Positions 54,453-64,000 of a stretch of DNA of 64,000 nt are shown piece by piece. The first letter of the stretch is position 1, and each line of letters starts with the position of its first letter. The translations under genes were made by a program, and so were the position numbers. The notes beneath the pieces are model-generated. The model saw only the letters and a list, made by a program, of their open reading frames with translations, was not told the DNA's origin and ran no database searches. This DNA comes from Paulinella micropora (lineage: Eukaryota > Cercozoa > Imbricatea > Euglyphida): contig BJOX01000226.1 in assembly GCA_009731375.1 (NCBI GenBank), forward strand, positions 668,585 to 732,584. The letters run 5' to 3'.

Positions 54453-55917
54453 TCATGACCAACTGGTAGTCGTAGTATGCACACGCACCGTTGATATCGA
54501 TGTGGGCGCATCTTTTGAGTGGCTTGAGAGCCTCCTCGCCTTCTGTTTCTTCGCAGGCGGTTCGTTTGGTGTCCCCTCCTGAGCTGCGGGGATCTGCATT
54601 CCATTAATTATAAATGAGTGTTGTCCGTCTAGATCAAGCTTGTTTACCTTAATGGTCTCAGGCGGTAGATTGTATAACTCCTCCACGGCGATCTGGCCAA
54701 GCTGGGGGTTATCCTCGATCATCCGTTCCACCGTCAATCCAGTCTATGCGTCATCGACTTCGTCGAATTTCCGCTCCGTTGCGGGCTTTGCCACGTAGGC
54801 CACAGGTTTTAGCACATTGACTTTGGGCTTGCGGGGGTCACGGGGACGGTTGCTGTTCGCGTTGCGAGGTGGGTTGGCACATTTGCCATTGGTAGGTGTA
54901 CGCGATTTTGATTTTGTAAAGTTGTTGTTGCCACCACGTTGGGTTGGCCCCCTCATCTTACACTCTCCATCAGTGTGGGTCGGCTTGTTGGAGCACTCGG
55001 GCCTAAGCACCGAACACGGCAATTCTTCACAATATGATTCGGCTTGCGACAAATGAAGCAGACTTTGCAGTCTCTAGCGAGAAAAACTGAAACAGGTTGT
55101 GTAGAGGTACCCGTTTTTCTCTGAGGCCGTGACACTCTTCTGAGGCCGTAACTGAATACGGGCACACAGTTCATTGTATGTAGGCTTCTGAGCATCGGGC
55201 TTAGACCAGTAGAGTGGCCCACCTACATCTCCTACTAATACATGTTTTGCTTCGTTAATCCACTGTAACGTAGCAACACACTTAAATTGATCCGGAAAAT
55301 CAAGATGACGCTGTGCTAGCTTCTCGTACCTATGTGCCTGACGTTCTATCCAGTCCTCTAGCTTCGTCTTCTCGGTTATCTTATCCATGAACATCTCTTG
55401 CAGTAGCTTTGTGGTTTGAGATCGGCCCAACCAATGCATACTTCTCATTTAACCTCGCCCATATCTCTCTGGGGTGGTTACCTGCCCTCCTTATCGTCAA
55501 CATCGTTGGGTGGCCCTGTAATGCATTAGCCAAGTAAGACCGTAACTTAACAATGCAGGATAGCCTCACCTTGTCCGGTAGACACTGCTCCAGTTGCTCA
55601 AACGTGAAGTTGGGGCCCAAAGCGTCAATTGCAGCCTTCTGCTCCTCCAGAGGCACGGCGGGGTCACCAGCTTGCTTCTCATCCGTTGCCTTCTTGAGCT
55701 CCGCAGCAGTAGGTGTAATGTAGGTCTTCAGCTCACCTAGAGGCATCGGACCATGCTCATCTGCAATGAAAATTAGGAACTTAGGGTCAACACCCTCCAC
55801 AAACTGCAAGAGTGCCCATCGCCACTCGTCATACGCAGAGGCAGGCTTACTTGGCAAGCGTGGGCAACTCAACGCAACTTGCGTTCGCTCATAACCAGAC
55901 GGGCTGTAATAATCCAT
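54453..55917 (-). pseudogene. R1 gag with CCHC knuckle
   Basis: Starts MDYYSPSGYERTQVALS at 55,917; helical domain with DEWRWALLQFVEGVDPKFLI, FEQLEQCLPDKVRLSCIVKL and IRRAGNHPREIWARLNEKY. After frame changes near 55,420 and 55,080 it continues to the zinc knuckle CFICRKPNHIVKNC and a basic C-terminus. The structure parallels R2 gag. Broken by at least three frameshifts. Confidence 0.75.
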
Positions 55918-55991
55918 CCGAGATGATGTATATTAATAGCAAGGTTCTTCTAAGGATCAATAAAAACACTTTAATGAGATCGAACTGAATG
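55904..55991 (-). repeat. R1 leader/gag start, inverted match to 57,526-57,613
   Basis: 88 bp with one mismatch to the reverse complement of 57,526-57,613; includes the gag start MDYYSPS. Marks the 5' end of the same retroelement family in opposite orientation. Confidence 0.85.
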
Positions 55992-56171
55992 GTGATTCAG
56001 GTCTCATCGAGCTCGAGCTATGCCTTGTGAGTTGGATTGAATTCTCCGTCTTACAGACAATCCCCTTTTCGCATTGTATCCGCATGCTGGTGGTGTTGAT
56101 TTGCCAGTAAGTATCAGCCTCGGCGCGAACATGATTGCAATCCCAATTCTCTCCTTTTCGTCCAGATCTTT

Positions 56172-56984
56172 CTAGTCGTGGTACTGCTTAAGTAGGGGGC
56201 GCATTGCATCAGCAATCATCGGCCATGATCGTCTCGGTACATAGTTGAACATCGGTCCATGTTTAAGCAGTACTAGTTTCTTCGCAGTGAACATTTCCCG
56301 CAGCTCGCGACTGTCAGTTGAGATTGGGATCATAGGCTGCTTGGCAGGTTGTACTTGGATAGTCTTCCGTTCCATGGTAAGTTGAGCCTGCCTAGCATTT
56401 ATAGCGCGTTTTCGTATGTTTGTCCCCGGTAGTAGCGGTCGTCGGTGGGCGTCATCTTGGTCGCGGTGGGTGTACCATTTGTGATGTGGTATGTAGATAC
56501 AACACCAGTGTAATCCGGCAGTTCGTAGTGACCCCCTATTGATCTTTTCGTCAGTCTTGGGCGGTGGTCGGTGGAAGTTGTTCAGATGAGCCGCTGCTAT
56601 TTCTTCTGCTCGTCTTCGTTCCTTCGCTAGCACGAATCTGCAACCGCAGAACTGCATTGTGTGTTGACTACGGACGCTCCTCTCCCCTTTTCCATCTATC
56701 GTCTGAAGACGCTGATTGTGAGGTAGGCGACTGAAAGTTTCGTGACGCTCGCCTGTCAGCTTGCTGTCGGCGCTTCTGCTTCCTTCTGCTCGCTTCATTT
56801 CTTTTCCTGCCGCTCTGCTTCTTCCCCTGGCGGCAGGCCCGGGTCTGTGTTTGTCCCAGCAAGCGCCGCAATTCCTATGCACACTTCCATTGTTGATTTC
56901 GACAAGTGGAGGCCCTGTTTGAGCTCGCGTGGTTCTCCGTCCTCCTCTTGTGCCATTTGGTTCGTTACGTTTCCCCTCATGCAT
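56172..56984 (-). CDS. Hypothetical ORF between head-to-head copia copies
   Basis: A 270-residue open frame, very basic, with FCGCRFVLAKERRRAEEIAA plus AHLNNFH (possible CCHH finger spacing), RSWPMIADAMRPLLKQY at the end and an Arg/Lys-rich N-terminus. I recognise no family. It could belong to the retroelement leader or be a chance frame in GC-richer DNA. Confidence 0.35.
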   Translation of the reverse strand: MHEGKRNEPNGTRGGRRTTRAQTGPPLVEINNGSVHRNCGACWDKHRPGPAARGRSRAAGKEMKRAEGSRSADSKLTGERHETFSRLPHNQRLQTIDGKGERSVRSQHTMQFCGCRFVLAKERRRAEEIAAAHLNNFHRPPPKTDEKINRGSLRTAGLHWCCIYIPHHKWYTHRDQDDAHRRPLLPGTNIRKRAINARQAQLTMERKTIQVQPAKQPMIPISTDSRELREMFTAKKLVLLKHGPMFNYVPRRSWPMIADAMRPLLKQYHD

Positions 56985-57186
56985 GGTTGCTCCACCAGCA
57001 TGTTCATCTTCTCTCTCCTCATCCGTGCTTGTAGCAGAGACGACTGATTCAGGTGACTTGGTAATTGCGTTAGTTTGTTGATTAATGGATTCGATAATGG
57101 TATAGCATGAAAGCTAAGGAATTCTCTCTACTGAGACGCGATCGATTCCGTCATGGCGGGCACGTGATATCGAGTTTGGGGGGAGT

Positions 57187-57589
57187 GTAAGACCGCAATA
57201 TTCGGAATATTTCGTCTGATCTTTTTTATGACAGTTGAACTCGAAATTACCGCAGTATTACCATTTATTCTTGTGTAATGCCAATATTACCATGACGGAT
57301 AGTTGCATATATTTTGCAGTTTGTTACCATAAATCACAGCAATATTGCTAATTTGCAATCTGTATTGCATCCCCGCACCGATCTATTCAATTCTCACATG
57401 AATCCAGAATAATGACAACAGTTGACTGTGATACAGTTGCACCTGGTCATTATTACAGTCATATATTTGTTTCCCAGACATTCTAGAACAGATTATCATG
57501 TGATCAGCATGATTAGATTAGACCACATTCAGTTCGATCTCATTAAAGTGTTTTTATTGATCCTTAGAAGAACCTTGCTATTAATTTAC
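57187..57589 (+). repeat. Probable copia LTR (R4)
   Basis: Begins TGTAAGACCGCAATATTCGG and ends near TTAATTTACA, with the R1-like leader and gag start following. About 400 bp. The outer part does not match R1, so the LTRs have diverged or recombined. No primer site recognised. Confidence 0.5.
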
Positions 57590-57599
57590 ATCATCTCGG

Positions 57600-58031
57600 A
57601 TGGATTATTACAGCCCTTCTATCAAGGATATGCAAGAGGAAGCTGGAAACTTTGAATCATCCAGAGCATTCACCAATGCGGATTCGGATGAAGAGGAGCC
57701 GGGTGAGCAGGACGACGACGAGCTGGAAGGAAACGAGAGCAATCGAAAGAAGCAACGCACCACCAAGGACTCGGCAGTCAAGAGAGACACGGAACTGATG
57801 GCCCAAGGCCACACCAGCAAAGCCATAAAGGCATTTTTCTCTCCACCCATACTGACCCCAACAGAGGATATCCTTGCTGTTTGCGTCGGGGGAACCATGA
57901 TGAATTGTCCCTTGCATTCGTACGAGTTGCTAGGAATCCCGCATACAATGCAGCACTGGTTTTCTGCAAGCAAACGGTTTATACAACATTCGCAATACCC
58001 CTCGTGCTTGCAAAGTAGGATCTTCGGGTAG
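57600..58031 (+). pseudogene. Gag-like start of R4, truncated
   Basis: Opens with MDYYSPS exactly as R1 gag, then diverges into an acidic stretch (SDEEEPGEQDDDELEGNES). The second half (from about 57,880) is antisense to the RING-like gene and is unlikely to be coding in this frame. Confidence 0.4.
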
Positions 58032-58986
58032 AATGTGTCGAGTCCTGCACATGCAGTGCAAGTGGCCGCAGGCGCGATCGTTTCTCCTGCTCCGACTCTT
58101 AGGAAGCGAACGTCTGCTTGGCAATCCTCACAATTTGATCAGTGCATATCAAATCTGTTAAGCGTACAGTTTTCACATGTAGTTGCGTTATGTCCGCACT
58201 GTCCGTATCGGACTAGCCGTCTGGAGAATCCACATTGAGGGCACAGAAACTTCTCTTCAATATCAGTAGTGTATTCGGAGTTGAGGTCGCTCAGTTTGTT
58301 TTCTTTACTTTCATTTGTCGCCTTGTAGAGCATCGACTTGTTATCCTTACTCTCACTAGCCACGTTCAATTTGTGTATGCTAGTTGATTTGTAGTGCAAC
58401 GATCACACCTCGTTTCTGTAAGTGAGTTCCGCAAGTCGTCTGTGCTACATATATTGCACGTCTCCATCGGATGCAAACACCTTCGCACAATCTGATGAAT
58501 TTCTTCTTCTGGTACTGAATGATTGCAGGATGAGCATGTTGCTATGTCTACTTCAACCTCAGTACCAGTTGCACTGCCTTGGGGTGATAGATCAGCTGCC
58601 CTTGCTGGCGCGGACCGAACACTCCCCCTGGTGGGCACTTCTCTATCATCCTCTTTAGCACTCAACCTGCTGGGCCTAGGTGTGCTCCCGCTCGTCTCCC
58701 TCTCCCCGGAGGGAATAGGATCGGCTGAGTGGGGAGCACTCACAGGGAAATACAACTCGACAAGGCTTGATGGCCTGTCCTGAGATGTCTCTCTGCCACA
58801 GTTTTTCAGGAAGCATGTGGGGTCGCCATCATCATTATTTCCGCTTTTCACTTTGCACATATGAGGGGTGTGTGTAGTTGGTGATTCTAGTTGCAACCCT
58901 TGCATCCCGATGGACTGTATTTTTTCCGAATTCTCTATAAGTACTTCCTGTTTGGGTTGCGAAGTGATACTTCCCTGCGGCGTCAT
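57608..58986 (-). pseudogene. Protein with three RING-like zinc fingers, broken
   Basis: Starts MTPQGSITSQPKQEVLIE. After a disordered region there are three Cys/His modules: first TCSSC, then RRCLHPMETCNIC and RCDRC; second FLCPQCGF, then QCGHNATTCENC; third TCTACAGLD, then LLCKHEGYCECC and CCIVC. The third is a convincing RING. A frameshift near 58,380 and a TGA at 58,139-58,141 interrupt it. The 3' end runs into the R4 gag start. RING proteins are usually ubiquitin ligases. Host gene or element cargo cannot be decided. Confidence 0.6.
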
Positions 58987-59048
58987 AGCGAACGTGTGCA
59001 GGGTTGCGAAGGGATACTTCCCTGCGGCCTCATAGCGAACGTGTGCAT
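58962..59048. repeat. Tandem duplication of about 42 bp at the RING-like gene start
   Basis: The unit containing TTCCCTGCGGCGTCATAGCG occurs twice with two substitutions, duplicating the start-codon region. Confidence 0.75.
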
Positions 59049-60180
59049 AATCGTGGCAGGAGTGGTGTATCCTGTCTGCTCAGCCAATTCCACCGATGAT
59101 GGAGGCTGGATTCTCTGGTTGTGAGAGAACATGGATAACGAATTGGGGGTTGTATCCTTTACTATGGTCTTTGTGCTCTTGCAGTCTGTGAATGACTGTT
59201 TGAGACAATGAATTTGTTTAATGACCTTGTGAGAGGTAGTGGAGATGATGGTGCTGATCTTATATTGGTGCTCGTGCTAGCTTGTAGACATGAGTAGAGC
59301 TGTTTCTCCTCCCTGGTTCAGAATGTAGCATGGCACTCTCCACATTTCCGTTGCCTAGTTCCGTGCAACTTTTGCTCAGAACTCATGGAATTTTCCTTTC
59401 AAACTTTCCACAATTAATGTGTGCTGTCTGACAAAGCAGTGGTACAGATAAGGTACTCTTCACACCGTCTGTGTTATGAGATCTCAAGTTATGCACTTAG
59501 ATCAACATCAGTCCAACCTGAAATCTTTTCCCCCCATACTTACTAGACTTTTAAATTATCAAGCCGGAAAATTCTCTAAAAAATTGTTGTGTGCCACCAG
59601 TGAAAAAAATTTGGTGTGCCACCCTGCCAGACTTTTGTGGGTAACTTGTCTAAAGATGAAAATTCTAGGTGGCCCACCAGTTAACGCAAAACCAGTTGAA
59701 AAAGAGCCCGTCCCCGCAAAAAAAACAAAAGTTCAGGCATTTTTGGATTTCGAAAGCTAAATGTTTGAGCTTGCGAAAAATCAAACAACGTTGGGATCTT
59801 TGTGATTCAAAATGATTGCATCATGAAAAAATTACTGTCAATGTCTGTTTCACAACAAACTCACTAAACTTTGTCAAAACTGGTAGGGTAAGAGTTATAA
59901 TCTGAAATGACACTCATCACTGACTTATTGCCGAAGCCGAACGAGTACTGAAATGACACTCATCACTGACTTATTGCCGAAGCCGAACGAGTAGAATTTG
60001 CACGTTGCTGCAGCAGAAGTAGACGAATAAGTATAGAAGAAAACAAACTAACCAGGTAAGCAGTATCTCTACATATTTTTTTTCGCAAGAACTGTCATTT
60101 TTACGTGAGATTAGAGTACTCTGTGATCAGAAGCAGAACAAGCAAATATTGAGCACTTTCAATGCTAGGAGTGTAATGGG
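59049..60180. other. No supported gene; includes a 45-bp tandem duplication
   Basis: A frame of 94 codons at 59,476-59,760 has no recognisable motif. CTGAAATGACACTCATCACT begins each of two adjacent identical units at 59,904-59,994. Confidence 0.5.
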
Positions 60181-60209
60181 CAGATATAGTAGTGTGTGGC
60201 AGAAGCAGT

Positions 60210-60852
<643 letters not shown>

Positions 60853-60950
60853 ACACCGTGATAGCCCAGTGGTCAAGTTCTACCATCTGGGCCCTGTCGC
60901 CAGTTCGATTCCCGTCGGTGCCACCAGTATTTTCATTGAACATACCGGTC
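60853..60950 (+). mobile_element. tRNA-derived SINE, 5' part, cut by gap
   Basis: Head with A box-like TAGCCCAGTGG and B box GTTCGATTCC at the right spacing, followed by GGTGCCACCAG and an element-specific body. The matching full head is at 63,856-64,000. Confidence 0.75.
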
Positions 60951-61905
60951 NNNNNNNNNNNNNNNNNNNNNNNNNNNNNNNNNNNNNNNNNNNNNNNNNN
61001 NNNNNNNNNNNNNNNNNNNNNNNNNNNNNNNNNNNNNNNNNNNNNNNNNNNNNNNNNNNNNNNNNNNNNNNNNNNNNNNNNNNNNNNNNNNNNNNNNNNN
61101 NNNNNNNNNNNNNNNNNNNNNNNNNNNNNNNNNNNNNNNNNNNNNNNNNNNNNNNNNNNNNNNNNNNNNNNNNNNNNNNNNNNNNNNNNNNNNNNNNNNN
61201 NNNNNNNNNNNNNNNNNNNNNNNNNNNNNNNNNNNNNNNNNNNNNNNNNNNNNNNNNNNNNNNNNNNNNNNNNNNNNNNNNNNNNNNNNNNNNNNNNNNN
61301 NNNNNNNNNNNNNNNNNNNNNNNNNNNNNNNNNNNNNNNNNNNNNNNNNNNNNNNNNNNNNNNNNNNNNNNNNNNNNNNNNNNNNNNNNNNNNNNNNNNN
61401 NNNNNNNNNNNNNNNNNNNNNNNNNNNNNNNNNNNNNNNNNNNNNNNNNNNNNNNNNNNNNNNNNNNNNNNNNNNNNNNNNNNNNNNNNNNNNNNNNNNN
61501 NNNNNNNNNNNNNNNNNNNNNNNNNNNNNNNNNNNNNNNNNNNNNNNNNNNNNNNNNNNNNNNNNNNNNNNNNNNNNNNNNNNNNNNNNNNNNNNNNNNN
61601 NNNNNNNNNNNNNNNNNNNNNNNNNNNNNNNNNNNNNNNNNNNNNNNNNNNNNNNNNNNNNNNNNNNNNNNNNNNNNNNNNNNNNNNNNNNNNNNNNNNN
61701 NNNNNNNNNNNNNNNNNNNNNNNNNNNNNNNNNNNNNNNNNNNNNNNNNNNNNNNNNNNNNNNNNNNNNNNNNNNNNNNNNNNNNNNNNNNNNNNNNNNN
61801 NNNNNNNNNNNNNNNNNNNNNNNNNNNNNNNNNNNNNNNNNNNNNNNNNNNNNNNNNNNNNNNNNNNNNNNNNNNNNNNNNNNNNNNNNNNNNNNNNNNN
61901 NNNNN
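60951..61905. other. Assembly gap (955 N)
   Basis: Run of N flanked by SINE sequence on both sides. Confidence 1.
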
Positions 61906-62158
61906 CCAGTGGTCAAGTTCTACCATCTGGGCCCTGTCGCCACATTATTATTATTATTATTATTATTTATTATTATTGAACATACCGGTCTATTTCTGGA
62001 CCAGTATTTTCATTGAACATACCGGCCCGTCTGGAAGTGTTGGAACTGCCCTTGCGGGGGTGTCATTAGAGCTTATCGTCAATTCTTCGTACTCCCCTCA
62101 CGGGTGAGACGATGGAGGCGCATGTGCAGAAATGCATCAGCCATTGACAGAGAAGCAC

Positions 62159-62227
<69 letters not shown>

Positions 62228-62230
62228 GTA
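61906..62230 (+). mobile_element. tRNA-derived SINE, composite copy with ATT tail
   Basis: A head fragment, an ATT array (61,944-61,977), then the body through CCCGTCTGGAAGTGTTGG, the 3' part ending CATTGACAGAGAAGCAC, and an ATT tail (62,160-62,227). A TTTTCATTGAACATACCGG segment is partly duplicated. Confidence 0.65.
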
Positions 62231-62284
62231 TTATCCCTGAAAGGTGTTGGTCAAGGGGTGGGGGGTTTGGCAGTACTTGCCGGT

Positions 62285-62623
62285 GTCTTCGGCAATTGAA
62301 CGTACCCTGTCGACGGGGCAGGGGGGTCCGGGGGGCCCTCCCCCCGGGAACCCCAGCCATGTGATTGTACGTACCCGCTCCGGTCGCGGGTGGCGCGCAC
62401 ACCTGAAAATTGAGGTTTTTGCCACCAGGCGCCCTTTGCGGCACCTCCGGCAATTCAACGTACGCTGTCGAAGGGGCAGGGGGGGTCCGGGGGAGACCTG
62501 CGATTGTACGTACCCGTTCTGGTCGCGGGTGGCACCCACACCTGAAAATTGAGGTTTTTGCCACCAGGCGCCCTTTGCGGTACCTCCGGCAATTCAACGT
62601 ACCCTGTCGAAGGGAAAGGGGGC
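62285..62623. repeat. Tandem repeat, unit about 140-160 bp
   Basis: Units start GGCAATTGAACGTACCCTGT at about 62,291, 62,450 and 62,589 and share CCTGAAAATTGAGGTTTTTG; the last is cut by a gap. Confidence 0.8.
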
Positions 62624-62633
62624 NNNNNNNNNN
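62624..62633. other. Assembly gap (10 N)
   Basis: Ten N within the tandem repeat; likely collapsed or unjoined copies. Confidence 1.
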
Positions 62634-62649
62634 TATAGTCTAGGAAGCC

Positions 62650-62685
<36 letters not shown>

Positions 62686-63041
62686 CATTATTCCAGTCGA
62701 GTCTTTGGAGCGGAGCCGCGTCACCGAAGGGTCCCGTGCTACCAATGGAGGCACATGTCCGACAGGATCAAAGGCCAATTGACTGATAAGTCTATTATCA
62801 TTATTATTATTCAGCCCAATGGCCTTACGGCGTTAAACTGTGATGCTAACTCAAAACCATTTGGTGGATGATGCTGGGGAGGAGGGTCGTTGGGCGCCTG
62901 TCGAAGATCTTAAACTCCGCTATGCCGGTTGATAGCCCGTGGACCCAGCGGATACCAAATTGTTATGGGTGGGGTTTTGAGGTAGTTCTAGCAACCATGC
63001 TTGGTGTACGCACTTGCACATGCGGCAACGTTTTGCAAGAG
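62634..63041. other. Repeat-like sequence without a gene
   Basis: ATT microsatellite (62,650-62,685), then sequence of balanced composition ending at the gap. CGGCGTTAAACTGTGATG-type text looks like a dispersed repeat body, but no second copy is in the window. Confidence 0.35.
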
Positions 63042-63755
63042 NNNNNNNNNNNNNNNNNNNNNNNNNNNNNNNNNNNNNNNNNNNNNNNNNNNNNNNNNNN
63101 NNNNNNNNNNNNNNNNNNNNNNNNNNNNNNNNNNNNNNNNNNNNNNNNNNNNNNNNNNNNNNNNNNNNNNNNNNNNNNNNNNNNNNNNNNNNNNNNNNNN
63201 NNNNNNNNNNNNNNNNNNNNNNNNNNNNNNNNNNNNNNNNNNNNNNNNNNNNNNNNNNNNNNNNNNNNNNNNNNNNNNNNNNNNNNNNNNNNNNNNNNNN
63301 NNNNNNNNNNNNNNNNNNNNNNNNNNNNNNNNNNNNNNNNNNNNNNNNNNNNNNNNNNNNNNNNNNNNNNNNNNNNNNNNNNNNNNNNNNNNNNNNNNNN
63401 NNNNNNNNNNNNNNNNNNNNNNNNNNNNNNNNNNNNNNNNNNNNNNNNNNNNNNNNNNNNNNNNNNNNNNNNNNNNNNNNNNNNNNNNNNNNNNNNNNNN
63501 NNNNNNNNNNNNNNNNNNNNNNNNNNNNNNNNNNNNNNNNNNNNNNNNNNNNNNNNNNNNNNNNNNNNNNNNNNNNNNNNNNNNNNNNNNNNNNNNNNNN
63601 NNNNNNNNNNNNNNNNNNNNNNNNNNNNNNNNNNNNNNNNNNNNNNNNNNNNNNNNNNNNNNNNNNNNNNNNNNNNNNNNNNNNNNNNNNNNNNNNNNNN
63701 NNNNNNNNNNNNNNNNNNNNNNNNNNNNNNNNNNNNNNNNNNNNNNNNNNNNNNN
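63042..63755. other. Assembly gap (714 N)
   Basis: Run of N ending inside a SINE 3' part. Confidence 1.
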
Positions 63756-63807
63756 AGACGATGGAGGCGCATGTGCAGAAATGCATCAGCCATTGACAGA
63801 GAAGCAC

Positions 63808-63855
<48 letters not shown>

Positions 63856-64000
63856 GGACATCGTGATAGCCCAGTGGGCAAGTTCTACCATCTGGGCCCT
63901 GTCGACAGTTCGATTCCCGTCGGTGCCACCAGTATTTTCATTGAACATACCGGTCCGTCTGGAAGTGTTGGAACTGCCCTTGCGGGGGTGTCATTAGAGC
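63756..64000 (+). mobile_element. Two tRNA-derived SINEs in head-to-tail array
   Basis: The 3' part of one copy (63,756-63,807, CGATGGAGGCGCATGTGCAG and on) with ATT tail (63,808-63,854), followed at once by the head of the next (63,856-64,000) with A and B boxes. Confidence 0.75.

Larger units (their letters stand above)
49068..55991 (-). mobile_element. Ty1/copia-type retrotransposon R1, nearly complete
   Basis: Order on the minus strand is leader (55,918-55,991), gag, MYND ORF, protease, GAG-pre-integrase, integrase, RT, RNase H. Integrase before RT defines the copia class. A 3' LTR was not found; the 5' end is defined by the 88-bp match to 57,526-57,613. Several frameshifts and stops. 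Confidence 0.85.

Noticed and set aside
60853-60930. A genuine tRNA gene
   Set aside because: A and B boxes are present but the sequence continues into a repeated SINE body and recurs at 63,856; no complete cloverleaf is evident.
60858-63948. Frames of several hundred codons around 61-64 kb
   Set aside because: They consist mainly of N and have no sequence support.

Overview
The window is eukaryotic nuclear DNA. It carries long microsatellites, Ty1/copia-type and non-LTR retroelement remains, a tRNA-derived SINE, and at least one GT-AG spliced gene. Its most striking content is endogenous DNA-virus-like elements of the Polinton/Maverick or Polinton-like virus (PLV) class. The host cannot be named from sequence alone. 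An alga or other protist is a reasonable guess, because the virus-like gene set looks more like protist PLVs than metazoan Polintons, but that is inference. Four stretches of N show this is a draft assembly.

Region 1 (1-8,600) is part of element A, AT-rich and running off the left edge. From left to right it holds a packaging ATPase, two small conserved genes plus a secreted Cys-rich protein, a very long fibre with a C-terminal S74 chaperone, a charged nuclear-type protein, a retroviral-type integrase, a three-exon spliced gene and a coiled-coil gene. Region 2 (9,200-12,715) is a fragment (C) of another element, with a small ExoX-C/DUF3820-like gene, an unknown gene, a virion-type protein and the C-terminal half of a major capsid protein. 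Region 3 (12,720-18,237) is microsatellites and short repeats with no convincing gene.

Region 4 (18,244-39,487) is element B, which can be delimited exactly: 21,244 bp, terminal inverted repeats of about 105 bp beginning AGAAGATGATT, and a 6-bp target-site duplication TCATAC on both sides. It encodes the replication and integration module (protein-primed family B DNA polymerase, DDE/D integrase), the morphogenesis module (double jelly-roll major capsid protein, penton-type protein, packaging ATPase, adenain-like protease, small basic core-type protein), a fibre with S74 chaperone, and accessory genes (HIRAN, GIY-YIG nuclease, lipase-like, ExoX-C-like, Cys-rich secreted and two-pass membrane proteins). 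Most larger genes carry one to several frameshifts or in-frame stops, many in homopolymers. The copies in A and B are broken at different places. B is therefore either a decaying endogenous virus or partly a victim of sequencing error.

Region 5 (39,488-58,031) is host repeats followed by four Ty1/copia fragments: R3 (+, RNase H end), R2 (-, gag plus a MYND-finger ORF), R1 (-, nearly complete gag-MYND-PR-INT-RT-RNaseH) and R4 (+, LTR plus gag start, head-to-head with R1). A LINE-type reverse transcriptase fragment lies between R2 and R1. The MYND zinc finger in a separate ORF of both R1 and R2 is unusual.

Region 6 (57,608-64,000) holds a broken gene with three RING-like fingers, short tandem duplications, TAG and ATT microsatellites, head-to-tail copies of a tRNA-derived SINE with ATT tails, a 140-160 bp tandem repeat and assembly gaps.
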